Assembly (NCBI GenBank): GCA_003344405.1
Contig: NOWV01000132.1
Location: 1 to 64,000 of the forward strand
Source: Trichoplax sp. H2
Taxonomy: Eukaryota; Placozoa; Uniplacotomia; Trichoplacea
Length of the DNA stretch: 64,000 bases
Reading direction: 5' to 3'
Part shown: positions 1-10,866 of the stretch, piece after piece
Layout of the letters: each line of letters begins with the position of its first letter
Position numbering within the stretch: the stretch's first letter is position 1
The notes under the pieces: generated by a model
Told to the model about the DNA's origin: nothing
What the model saw: only the letters and a program-made list of their open reading frames with translations
Database searches by the model: none
Position numbers and translations under genes: made by a program

Positions 1-671
1 TCTTCAAGATTTGGTCATAAAAACAACATTCTAGCTAACAATCAACACAACCTGCCAATTTCCATCTTATTTTCTATTTTCCTCACTAAATCTCCTAATG
101 TGACTTCAAGTCACGTCATAAAATTCCAAAGTTTCAAATTCATAACAAAAAGTCCAAATCTCAAAAATCAACTCTTACGATATTTTTTACAAATTAAAAT
201 AAAGAAAACAAATCCGAATTTTTGTAAAGATTACAAGACTCGCTTTTCGCTGATCAAAAAATTTTATATGACTATCACAATTACTTTTCTGACATTAGTA
301 TCGCTGAGTATTGACAGTTGATGTTTTAGCGTCAGGTTGTACTATAACTGTACGATGATAGACTACATTATAGTACTTTACCGTCATGTTATAAATCCCC
401 TTTCTCTAAGGATAGAGTTTTGCTACTAAGTTAAATTTAGTTACAATTTGAATAGACGATCAAACGCCCTTTCTTTAGATTAGGCATTTGCAACTTCTAT
501 ATTAATCTATATAATACCTTGTAAAATAATGAAGAAGAAAAGATGGCGACATGATGATTTGGCAGGGTAAAACTTAAAGACACTATCACTTTCTAGGTAT
601 TTTCTATAGTAAAATAATATTAATTACATACTAAAAACTACAAAGGACTCTACTTTTTAGTCCTTTACTAC
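1..671. other. Intergenic, no gene recognised
   Basis: I see no convincing gene here. A 73-codon open frame at 100-321 has low-complexity composition and no domain. A small hairpin (8-bp arms at 642-649 and 659-666) lies just left of where clear homology to the R-family LTR begins. It is possible that the LTR at 672-1141 really starts near 313, after a GTATT that matches the GTATT following its right end, but the sequence between 313 and 671 does not visibly match other R copies. Confidence 0.5.
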
Positions 672-1141
672 AGTTATAATAAGGAATGCGAATTATCTAC
701 TTACAGTTCGAATCATTGTGATTGTAACTTACTTATGATAGATTGTACATTATCGTGGAAATGCTCCGTGATAGGACATATCGTAATCTGACTATTCTGT
801 ATTGGTCATCAGATGTTTATGTTTGTAAATACTGTTGTCTACATTAAGGGAGCAGTAGCTAAAATTAATATCTAATTTAGTGAATGATTCCAAAGTTAAT
901 CGTACTAACTATGACTCATGAACTATTGAGGAAGAGTATATAAATGCAATATATCGTGTAATAAAGTCGATTCTTAAACTTAGTGTTTAACGTAAATACG
1001 AGGCGTTTAAGTCTTTGAGTAGTCTGTTAGTAGAGTAAAAGTGTTTCTGATAGTGCGGATATCGTTCCTTGATAAGTGGTTCAAGGAATTGACTTATTGA
1101 TCGCATATTACATTATCTTGTTGCAAAGCTGTTTTGTGACA
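672..1141 (+). mobile_element. Solo LTR, R family, 5' part missing or divergent
   Basis: From about 672 to the terminal GTGACA at 1141 this matches the R-family LTRs at 36357-37617 and 40181-40803 along nearly its whole length, with scattered substitutions. A TATATAA box at 937 is followed 23 bp later (start to start) by AATAAA at 960, the same spacing as in the other R copies. The distal half carries the family block GTTTAACGT then GAGGCGT. The U3 start seen in the other copies (TGTGACAGTG) is not recognisable. The copy is either truncated or begins with a different U3. The right flank is GTATT. Identification as an LTR rests on the better-preserved copies. No gag or pol sequence is attached. 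Confidence 0.75.
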
Positions 1142-3963
1142 GTATTGTAACTTTAAAAAGTAACTTAACTTGGGTTTAACTACCGTAGGTTCTACTTATT
1201 GTTTTAGTATATCGTTAACTCGACCACTTTATTCGGGTTAGAGTTGAATAACTTTCAATAACTTAACTTTGTTAAGAGTTATACAATGTAACATTGTGAA
1301 TTTAGCTATATGTTAAGATAACATAGTATTTAAGTTGCAATCTTGATTAAAACTACCAGCTAATTTTGATTAAAAGTTACAGTAGAAATGATGCTACTTT
1401 GTAATAAAGTACAGTAGAAACTCGAACATTCTAATTAGGGTTCTAATTTAAGATAAATGATCTATTATGATGTTTTATTATAGTTGCATTTTGTATATTG
1501 TAGAAAATATTTTTTGTAGTCGAATTACGATAAATTATTATTAATTTGATCATTCCGGAATCTAGGGTATAATTTGTCTAGTCAAATGTATTTAATTGCT
1601 AGTTTGATTTGGTTTACCTTAGAATTAAGAGATGGTAGTCTGATACCAGCTACTGATCTGTGTAGCAAATAAAAGGTGCCATAATTCAGTAGTTTAGGAT
1701 TTTCCTAATTCGAGAGATATCGTATTTTACGTTGGTAGCTTGATAGGTTTAGGCAATAATTTTGCCCTTTTTATAATTTTTTAGTACAATTGATAAGATT
1801 TTTAGATAATTTATTACAATAAATTGGTGATCTTTCCTAATTTCCTTATCTTGGAATTGAAAGCTGGAAATTTGACTTGAATTTTTCGTTCATTATTACT
1901 TATATATGTATGAAATCACAGATTAACCATTAAAGACTTCTGCACATAACAATTTAAGAAAATGAACTTAAAACTGATAATACTTTACTTAATTTTATCT
2001 CACTATTCAAGTAGCCACGCACCTTCATTCATTGATATCGCATGGACGACAGTATTCACGATTAAGTAAAAAATAGTATAATAATAAATTTACTAAAATT
2101 AATTATATTCGCACTACTAAGCATATAGAATGGCAAATCTGTAACGTTCTCAATCGTTACGTCTATTAGGAGATTGTATTAGTAGTAACATACATAAGAT
2201 GATAAAGAGGACAATAAGATCCATCATATCATTGATCAGATCAGACATCTTTTATCTCCATCGAAATATAGAATAGCATACGAAAAGTTTCATTGACACT
2301 ATTAATTAAATTGACAGGAAGTTGCTTCATTAACTAGAATTAGATTATATGAAATTGGTATCATATCTATTCCTATAAGTGACAGTAAATACTGATGTAA
2401 AAATACGCTTAAGGATGCTATGCCATGGTTTCAAAGCATATTTTTTCTTAAATACGAACGATTAAAAATGATACTGGCTGTTTAATTAAGAGGTAAACTA
2501 CCTATCAATTAAAATATGTAGTTTTTAGTCCATTTGAAGGACAATGAAAGACCGAAATATTAGTTACATTTTATGATTGACAGAAAACAGTCAGATTCGT
2601 ATATATAAATTTCCAGGAATTACGTATTTGGCGTTGCAAGCTGATATTTTTACCGTATCTGAAATTTATCAATAATCTCAAAATGTTTTTCAAAAATTTA
2701 CGGTTAGTCTTATTTGAAACCCTACTAAGACAATTTCATCTGACGGTCAATATGCGACAAGCATCAATATTAGAATTGAAATCTTAGAAAAACTACGTTT
2801 TGAATTCTACCTTACGAAAACTTTATTTCATATTTAATTCTTATTATTGACTAAAGTAACAGATAAAATTCAATAATATCTAACAACTTAGATGCCAAAT
2901 AGCTTGTGATAATCCTACGATTTTATCATCTTGGAAGGAGTAGAGAACATCTGTTTTGAAATCAGCACTCAGACAGTATATCCAGTATTTTAAGGCTTAC
3001 GAACAAGAATTTAAAAATATAGGTAAAGTTTGATGATATTGCAGTTACAGTTGAGAAAATGATGCCTTTAACTAGACATGTCATGCCACTTTGATTGAAA
3101 GAGAAATTCTGCAATAAAAACTTCTCGTTTAGGATTTAAGATACTGTAATGCACCATTTTTTAATGTACCTGGTATAGCTGCTAGACAAGACTCTTCCAA
3201 ATTTAAAGCTATTCATGCAATTGTTTACGAAGTCTGTTTTATGCTTTTTGTTGGATATACTATACAACTGTATATAGTTGTATTTGATTTTGTTGCCCAT
3301 CTGTATTTTCGATCTTTGTTTCGAGTATCTATTTTGTAAACATTAGTTTAATCTTCATAGACTTTAAACAATCTAGTATTTTAATATCGTAAAATCCAAT
3401 CACTGCTATCTAGTCCAATATTTCATAAAATTCAGAACACCATTACTACTTCAGCTTAGTATACGCAAAGGAACTGAAGGTAAGTAATAGTATGAAAATT
3501 ACAACAAATGATAGCTATCGAATATGTAATTCTGAATCTTGTATACCAATGTACTTAACGTTGAACTCTTCATATTTTAAAATTCACTGCTACATGAACC
3601 TTATAGAAGAGTTTCCGATAATTCTGTATGAAATAATCTGATTTTATATGTTAATGTTTTTGAAAATATTTTAAAATAAATCTTATTTATTTAATCAGCT
3701 TAGAGTCAATAATTTATAACTTATATGTGCTAAATTCTCTTTTTATTTCTAGAAAACTTGCAAGATCTTATGAACTTATTTGGCACTAAATAAGTACGAT
3801 TCTTCTTGAACTCCTTGTATTGATCTTTCAAGTACATTTCATTGATTGATTTCTTGTTGCATTGGAAAGAATTCGATTTTTAACCGAGTAATGTGAAATA
3901 ATTAAACTCCCCTTCCAGTAATAATCCTGTAGTGTTGGTAAGTCCTAGCATAAATTCATTGAA
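1142..3963. other. Intergenic upstream of receptor 1
   Basis: Very AT-rich DNA with stop codons in all frames. I see no coding exon, RNA gene or clear repeat. A near-palindrome of about 22 bp lies around 3262-3283. The promoter of receptor 1 must lie here or further upstream, but no TATA box with a convincing position could be assigned. Confidence 0.5.
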
Positions 3964-4929
3964 ATGGAAGGCAACTATCGAGATCAGAGTCAAAGCGAAT
4001 TTTCACCTTTGCATAATCTCACGGAGACCGGTATTAATTTTACTACAGTTCAATACCTTCTGCCAGGGGTTATCATCTCATTAACTGCGTTACTTGTTGA
4101 CTTTGCAGTAATAATCCTGATTTTAGCCAATCCTCGAGTAAGAAAGATTTCTAACTCCATTTTTTGTAGTAGCTGCTTCTGTGGCCTTCTTTCTTCAGTT
4201 CAAACGATAGCAGTTGTCTTAAATCTTCTTTATGAAACGGATTACTATTTCAATGACTTTATAGAATGTTTCCTGGATGAAACGATAGAGTTATCGTTAT
4301 TTGCAGTCTTTAATATTCATGTTACGTTAATAAATCTTCAACGATGTTTATCAATCATATTTCCTTTCAAATATCAGCGTTGGGCTACTCGAAGAAACGT
4401 CGCCATTGCAATAATTTTAGCTTGGATTGTTCCAATTGGAGTAATTTTTATGTTATCACAATTCATTTCTCTTGTCACTTTTGGAAATTGCTCGGAATGG
4501 TATCAAGTAAGCAGTGCTAACATTATTGTAACTCGCATTCTGTTACCAATTACTTTCGTCTTGCCTCCTTTAGTCACCATTGTGACTTATAGCATAATTA
4601 TTAATAAAGTTTACTCGTTCCAGAAAAAGTTTAGGAGTCAATGCAATTCTACACCATTGCCCCAGTCTTCATCTAGCCATCAATTAATGTTCTTGCACAG
4701 AAAAGCTCTCATTCAAATGGCTCTGGTCTTAGGGGCATATAGCCTGTCTTTGTTTCCATTATTTACAGTATTAACTATCCTTACGATATCCCCTAATTTT
4801 TCACTATATGCTGCTAGCGAAGTCACATATTGTATAGCTGCAACGTATATCTTTATTCACCCCATTTTGGTTGTCTACTTTACGGTAGATCTTAAAGCGG
4901 AGATAAAAAAGAGACTTACACGCTATTAA
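3964..4929 (+). CDS. Class A (rhodopsin-like) G-protein-coupled receptor, paralog 1
   Basis: A 321-residue single-exon seven-helix membrane receptor; ligand unknown. Predicted helices: TM1 31-54, TM2 63-88, TM3 105-128, TM4 144-168, TM5 187-214, TM6 247-272, TM7 284-306, then a short amphipathic tail with FTVDLKAEIKKRL. N-glycosylation sequons lie at N18 and N25 in the extracellular N-terminus. C102 and C176 fit the conserved TM3-ECL2 disulfide. TM4 has W154 and P157; TM6 has the bend proline P265 in SLFPLF. Signature motifs are altered: the DRY position reads QRC (126-128) and the NPxxY position reads HPILVVYF (299-306). It is the most divergent of the complete paralogs and has the shortest tail. 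The start is the first in-frame ATG, and its N-terminus is similar in length to the paralogs. An antisense K-family LTR starts about 107 bp after the stop. Class assignment is firm; subfamily and G-protein coupling are unknown. Confidence 0.93.
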   Translation: MEGNYRDQSQSEFSPLHNLTETGINFTTVQYLLPGVIISLTALLVDFAVIILILANPRVRKISNSIFCSSCFCGLLSSVQTIAVVLNLLYETDYYFNDFIECFLDETIELSLFAVFNIHVTLINLQRCLSIIFPFKYQRWATRRNVAIAIILAWIVPIGVIFMLSQFISLVTFGNCSEWYQVSSANIIVTRILLPITFVLPPLVTIVTYSIIINKVYSFQKKFRSQCNSTPLPQSSSSHQLMFLHRKALIQMALVLGAYSLSLFPLFTVLTILTISPNFSLYAASEVTYCIAATYIFIHPILVVYFTVDLKAEIKKRLTRY

Positions 4930-5036
4930 TTACAAGGAGAATCAGTAAGCGTCGGGTATGAAAACTCATTGTCATTATCAAATAATCAACGACTACATTA
5001 AATATTTCATCGCGAATAGAATACAAGATAACAAAA

Positions 5037-5590
5037 TGTCACAACCAAACACTGTGGCAAGCAAAGGTAAAGTCTATAAGTAACAACTGACTTTAATGCT
5101 TTTTTACTAAATGTAACATACAGTATACATAGCAAATTACTGGTAAAATGGAACTTTTATTTGCATAGACACATTCACAACTTTGCACAACCACTTCCTA
5201 CTCGAAATGCTGTTGTTCATATAGGAGTCATCGAACTTGTAAACAGTAGTTTTATTATTATCCGTTGCTAGCAAAAACATCTAGACCTGAAATGTTTCAT
5301 TCTTATATAGCTTTTCTATCAATGAATATTCTTATTCTATTAATCATACAAAATGTTAATCTAGTCATAAAACACTGTTTAGCTCAACTATCTTAAGCTA
5401 GAACTTGAATCACCTTATTTCTATCTATGTTCGTAATAACAATCAATATCAAAATATGTAATAAACTATTATAAATAATTTCCCGTTAAGGCATTACTTG
5501 TCTTTTCTAGCACTATAATTATAGACATTTTCCATTATTAATAGCTACCGTTCTATTAGCCTATTCTAACGACAAGGCAACACCGCAACA
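5037..5590 (-). mobile_element. Solo LTR, K family, antisense to receptor 1
   Basis: Read on the minus strand, this 554-bp block begins TGTTGCGGTGTTGCC and ends GTGACA. It aligns throughout with the K LTR at 30238-30784, including the stretch around GTCTATAAG (positions 5075-5083 on the plus strand) and the U3 start. Flanking pentamers (CAAAA on the left, TAAGG on the right) do not match, so either the TSD has decayed, the copy recombined with another, or one boundary is slightly off. It lies immediately 3' of receptor 1 in the opposite orientation. It could therefore influence termination or give antisense transcripts, but nothing in the sequence shows that it does. Confidence 0.75.
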
Positions 5591-6965
5591 TAAGGTTACC
5601 AATTCTATTGATAATCCTTAACTAGTACCGCATCGATCATACCTTTACTCACATTGATTGATATTGGCCAATAACAATCCTAAGAAATGGAATTCATGAA
5701 TAAAATTTAAATCTTGATATTCGCAATACATTTGCAGGCAGATTATGGATTGGAAAGTAGGCTAGCCTTATTATTCTTAGCTACAACTAAACTACTTTTT
5801 TTTATATGTTGTAGTACTTTAAAACTTTTTTGACTTTCAATTGTCGAATTATATAAAGAAATTTAGCTGATTCTCCCTACTATATAAGATACATTTAAAG
5901 CTTTCAAAATTTCTTCCAGTACGGATACAGAGCAGCCTTTAAAAGTAGAAGTTGCATTAAATTTATAGTCAACAAACTGAATCTATTTCATTTGCGTCTC
6001 AACGCTAACAACGCCAGCTCACGCCGAAAATTTCATAATGCTCTATGCACTATCATAAATAGTTTATAAAGTGAAATTATGATAAATTGAGACTTAAATG
6101 CCATTGTATTGATCTAAACCTGTTATAAAGGGGCTATTTTAGGAAAAATTTGTACAACTTCTTCTCACTTTTATACACAAAAGTATATGATAAGCAAGCC
6201 ATTTGTAGCCTCATTTTAAATCTATCAATCTACTTACATCAACTATGTTATCTTGATTATTCAAATACAACTTGATTATTGATGTCTAAAAGAGCAGATT
6301 TTATATCAAAAAGTCTAGAATTAATCAGCTGGCGAGATAAGATTATAATTCGTATAACTGATTCACAATACTAATTTACTAACGCAGTACTTAGTACTAT
6401 TGTCCTTGCTTTAGGAAATTGAATCGACTAAAGGAAATTAATTTCAGCAATGTGTTCTCTGTTACGATTGCTAGTAAGATTAAGCCCAATTGAATCTCTT
6501 TCAAAAGCTCAAAAATACTTCAAATGACCCTGCCGATAAATAATGCCATAGAAGAATACTTTTACAGAATTTAATCTCTGAAGCAAACGGAAGGAAAAGA
6601 CGATGCTTTTGATGCTTCGTAAAACTTTAGTACGTTTTCTATATTATTTTTTAACTCGCAGTCTATCAGAAATATTAAAATAAAAATCATTACAATAAGT
6701 ACTTTAGATTCCACGGTAACGATAAAACAATTCAAGAAATGTGCTTTTGAAATTCTCGTGTCTTCAAGCGTGACAAAATAATTAATCATTCTTAAATCAT
6801 TTCGATAATACCAAATCAACGCCATAAATTTATCAAAAGTCAGCACAAGATAAGAAAAACTTTTAGCAGTCAAAGTAATCAGAATTTATAAGTTAAAATC
6901 TTTCTATATTGCAAAATATAATATTCTACTATTGCGCTAGCTTGTGTGCAATTGCCAAGAATAAG
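5591..6965. other. Intergenic, no gene recognised
   Basis: A 100-codon open frame on the minus strand (6571-6873) is the only notable frame. It is Ile/Phe/Lys-rich, has no recognisable domain and shows no similarity to the receptors, so I do not call it a gene. No other structure was seen. Confidence 0.45.
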
Positions 6966-7262
6966 TATCACTCACACCCCACTACCTACTCTCTTCTAAT
7001 GTGAGTGATCAACTAATTTACTAGCTACTTAGTCACTCCAACTAACTACGGAGAGATTTTGTAAGTAAGACTAGCAACTTCCTCACAAGTATAATAAGCG
7101 GCTTGTTGTAAGATTAGTTTTATGAGTTTTTAATTCTATACATACAACGAAAGTATAGTACCTTGTCGTACTCTAGAAAAGTATCAACTGAGCGATATAT
7201 TTTCTGCTTGGGCTTATATACAGTCGCCACACGTAAACAACGAATACCATTTATAATTTCCA
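6966..7262 (-). mobile_element. Solo LTR, E family
   Basis: The reverse complement matches the E LTR at 23142-23439 over its whole length: the TATA-containing stretch CTGTATATAAGCCC, a block ending in ATATATCGCTCAG, the segment ACAAGCCGCTTATTATA, and a terminal part containing GTTAGTTGGAGTGACTAAG. Its end reads GTGAGTGATA where the other copy reads CAGTGACA. The 5' end is placed by alignment and is uncertain by several bases. No perfect TSD was found. As in the other copy, no internal retrotransposon region is present. Confidence 0.65.
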
Positions 7263-7630
7263 GAATCAATTAACAATATTTATAGGAAGAAAAACCTGCA
7301 AATTCATGATTAAATCTATTATTTTCTGTCACAGTACAGCATCACCAATTAAGTAATGATTGATCAGTAAATAATAAATAAATACCTAATAAAAGTCTAG
7401 ATAAGGCTATATGCTATGTTTGATGTTTAATTTTGCTGGGCTTGCAGTTAATATTTTGGTAGTAGTATTATGATATGAAATATAAACTATTGCAAGCTAG
7501 TTTACTATAGGTAAAAGATAAATTAAGATCTAACAATTGAACCCAACATAAACGAAGAATGAGCGTTTTAACACCCTAAGTTTCAGAATATCAAGATACT
7601 TGTATCTATTTACTAGTTCTATCTAACATA

Positions 7631-7845
7631 AATGCCAATCTATGCAAAGGTGTAAAATATGTACCGCACCAATTAACTCTGAAATTTACTGTAGAAATCT
7701 ATTTAAGTGTATTTAATTGTAAATAAAAGTAGCATTTATTAAATGCCAATCTATGCAAAGGTGTAAAATATGTAACGCACCAATTAACACTGAAATTTAC
7801 TGTAGAAATCTATTTAAGTGTATTTAATTGTAAATAAAAGTAGCA
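7631..7845 (+). repeat. Tandem duplication of 111 bp inside the C-family LTR
   Basis: Two head-to-tail copies (7631-7734 and 7742-7845, period 111 bp) differ at only a few positions, for example GTACCGCACC versus GTAACGCACC. Each copy includes the element's core region: the T-rich TATA-like stretch and the AATAAA within GTAAATAAAAGTAGCA. The related LTR at 52822 has a single copy. The duplication is therefore specific to this locus and much younger than the LTR itself. Confidence 0.9.
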
Positions 7846-8000
7846 ATTGCTTAAGAAGCGTAGAGGAGCTGTAAGATGTAGAAAATTGCGAAATCAGTCG
7901 TCTGCGGAGTACAACCAAGAAATCGAGTACACATATGTCCCTCACATAAAGAATATAAAATACTGCAGGAAAAGTCTCAGTCATCAAAGTAACTTATATA

Positions 8001-9080
8001 TGGATGTGTTCTGTACTTTATGATAACATTTTGTTTTGAACTTTTTAAAAGTACGAACTACTACTTTAGGATTTATTATTGTTAGTAATAAGCAAAATTA
8101 TTATGGAATTATGATGATATAGTAATATGTTACAAGTATCAAGAACATAGGAGCTCGAAAGAATTTACAGTCGAAGTAGATTTACGTATGAAATTGTTTA
8201 TTATCTTGAATGTCCGTATTTGATAATTCAATCGTAATAACATAATTGTTATTGAAATTTGTTGATAGCATAGTAAATATACTTATAACTACTGAAAGAG
8301 TATATAAGAAGGACTGAGATCAATAAAAAGTGATCTAGGTTAAGGCTAAGTTGTGTGATAGTTTTATGCCGTTGTAACGAAACTTAGTATTGCGATCGTA
8401 GACTTTTAGCCATGTTTAGTAAGATGTACGGAAGCGTAACTTTCTATATTTATCTTAAGACGTGTTTGGTAGCTTGCTACTATGGACTGCAACGCTAGAT
8501 TCTATGATACAGTACAGATGACTATATATAGTAAGGTTTGGAGTTACTATTAAGGCTGGAGGTAAAAATAGAACTGTAATTCATATGAATATTAAGATAA
8601 GCTTAGTTTACCGTACTTTGAATGATAAGAATAATATCTACGGAAATACCGTGGCAGTTTTCATATCGGGATAATGATGGGCCGCTGTAAAATGTTATAG
8701 CTAATAATAATTAGACTATGTGCAAATTATGGTAGAATGCTGCTATGCTAATCGTAGCTGCGAAAGCTACGGAGAGTATAAAAGCAGGAAGACAATAGAT
8801 TATCCGATACTTATTTCTAGAAGTCTTTCAGTAGCTGTATTCGGCTAATGTAGAACTGTGTGTAGCTAGTCTTTATATTAGATCTAATAAAGTTCTAATT
8901 TTCTTCAACTTGGAATATTCATGGTCGGATTTTATCATATCTGTATATTGTGTAGAGCGAGTTAGTACTTCGCAAGGATTCTAGTTACTATACCACAGGC
9001 TAGATAAGTAGTTCTGCGGATTAAAGTAAAGTTTATTATAAGTACTGTGTTGTTTTCTTGTGTCGCAAGGGTAGTTGTGG
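8001..9080 (+). mobile_element. Possible further LTR (host of the P-family insertion)
   Basis: The DNA that splits the C-family LTR, excluding the P copy, contains GAGTATATAA (TATATAA at 8301) followed 21 bp later by AATAAA at 8322. This closely resembles the promoter and poly(A) arrangement of the R, F and C LTRs. On the far side of the P copy, sequence around 9050-9080 could be its 3' end. Boundaries and TSD could not be fixed, so this is a weak call based on position and core motifs only. Confidence 0.3.
8373..8952 (+). mobile_element. Solo LTR, P family, diverged copy
   Basis: This aligns with the reverse complement of the two 550-bp P LTRs at 17547-18098 and 39479-40028. Shared blocks include AACTTAGTATTG near the start, TTTGGTAGCT, ACAGATGA-TATATA-AGTAAGG, GGTAAAAATAGAACTGTAA, and AGTATAAAAGCA (TATAAAA at 8777). 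AATAAA follows at 8886, 109 bp after the TATA. It has many substitutions and indels, and no TSD was detected, so it is clearly older than the other two. Confidence 0.7.
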
Positions 9081-9150
9081 CAGGAAGTAGACAGAGTTAT
9101 CGTACCTTCACTAGAGTTCTTTGCAAATATTTACAAGTGATGGCTATGAC

Positions 9151-10249
9151 TAACTTATCCGCTGATCCTTAATTAATCACTAATATTGTACGACTATTGG
9201 TCATAATACATTTATCTATGTGTCTATTCCTCTAATATTTTCAATAATTTATCTTATTTGCTAATTTTCAAAAAAGATCAGTCTTCAAAATAAATCAATT
9301 TAAACAATAATGTAAGTTCAAAAGTTGATCGTAACATTTTCGTACACACCTTCATTTTAAAATATATTGATTCTTAATTATTATGAATACCTTCAATTCG
9401 GAATAAAGCATTTCCTGGGCACATTTTGCACCAAAATGGTGTCTTCAGTATAATTTAATTATTATCATGATCCAGCAAATTGTAGTAGTACGTTATATCT
9501 TTAATAGGATGAAACGGTGCATTTGTACTGCTTCTAGTATAAGGAACCTAAAGTGACAGTAGGAGTCTATTGCACGATCATTGCAACTATTCTTGATTCA
9601 CATAAATTCTTAAAGAAACAGAGACTAAATAGAATTTTTAACTAGAAATGGAGATAATCTTAAACATTTTAGTTCCTTTAATGCTTATCTCCTTTCTTTT
9701 TTATAACATGCAGAATCCATCAAATACTGCACATTACTGATAAATATAATTCGATAACTTTCGTTAAACGCTGTCATCATAAAGCAAAACACATAATGTT
9801 AAACATTGATTACCACAAATATATAACTATCAAAGTCAGGTAAAAAATAACGTAAGAAATTAAAATAGCCAATTATAACGCAATTATAGATGGTCTCTTG
9901 TGAGAAAACGGTATAGCTTTACATTATCATATTCTGTATGGACCAGACAAGATTTAATTCCTCTACAACTCTGTAAGTTCGCAGCGATCTAGAAGGTTTC
10001 GTAAAATTTACAGATTAGTCCTACAAATGATTTATGATTCAAGTAGCGCATTATATATTACAGCTTGAAATATTACTTATAAGAAGCTGATCATTTTGAC
10101 TTAACAGATACATGTTAGATGAAGATACAAGAATTTACAGTTTTTTTACTATTAGCAATCAAAGACTTACTTATTTCTGATGTAGATGTCGATACAATTA
10201 TAGCGCTATCAATTTTGTTTTGATTAAAAAACATACGTACATTTTACGA
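9151..10249. other. Intergenic, no gene recognised
   Basis: AT-rich DNA without open frames of interest, recognisable repeats or RNA genes. Confidence 0.45.
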
Positions 10250-10866
10250 TGTCATGCACTGTAGTGTCGAGATTAGAACAGATGTGTCTATGTTAGCATA
10301 ATTTTGTTAGCTTACCCATATTTAGAGAGTTTCTAATTTAGATATCTGGTGTTTAAATATAGCACTAGTTTTTATGATATTTATCATATACATATACTGA
10401 AATTTATAGTCAAATTAGGGAATCAAGAATAGTCTATTTACAATTCAAATCGACGTGATTGTAACTTACTTAGGGTAGATTATAGATAGTCGTGGAAATG
10501 TTCCGTTATAGGACATATTGTAATCTGACTATCTTGTATTAGTCGCTAGATTCTATATTCGTAAATAATGTTATCTTCGTTAGGTAGGAGAAAGTAAAAT
10601 TAGTTTTTGATTCATTAGTAGGTTGCAATGCTAATATTACTAACTAGGATGTCTTAAAGAATATATAAATGCGAACTACCGTATAATAAAGTGAGTTCTC
10701 AAGATGTTTGTTTAACATAAAATACGAGGCATATAAGTCTTTTTGTAGTCTGCTAGTATAGGAACAGTATTCATGATAGCGTAGTCATTGCTCCCTGATA
10801 CGTGATTCAGGGAATGGACTTATCGATCGTACATTACACTATCTTGTTTCAAAGCCGTTTTATAAC
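10250..10866 (+). mobile_element. Solo LTR, R family, diverged copy
   Basis: From about 10250 (TGTCATGCACTG, aligned to TGTGACAGTG of the younger copies) to TTTTATAACA at 10866, this follows the R LTR. Shared stretches include TCTATGTTAGCATAATT, the block GTGGAAATGTTCCGT, and the AAATACGAGGC element. TATATAA at 10662 and AATAAA at 10685 are 23 bp apart, as in every other R copy. The terminal GTGACA has become ATAACA. Flanks (TACGA and GTATA) do not match. Divergence is clearly higher than for the copies near 36-41 kb, so this is an old insertion. Confidence 0.75.

Larger units (their letters stand above)
7327..9150 (+). mobile_element. Old C-family LTR interrupted by later insertions
   Basis: The left part (7327-about 7998) starts TGTCACAGTACAGCATCACC and follows the C LTR at 52822-53408 with many substitutions. 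The right part resumes near 9107 (CACTAGAGTTCTTT) and ends near 9150, matching the last 50 bp of the same LTR. The roughly 1.1 kb between contains a P-family LTR (8373-8952) and DNA with its own TATA and AATAAA (8301, 8322), probably another LTR. A 111-bp direct duplication lies inside the left part. Left flank is TTTTC; no matching right flank was found. The host is the oldest-looking element in this block. Confidence 0.55.

Noticed and set aside
6571-6873. 100-codon minus-strand open frame
   Set aside because: No recognisable domain, low-complexity hydrophobic composition and no second copy. Such lengths occur by chance.
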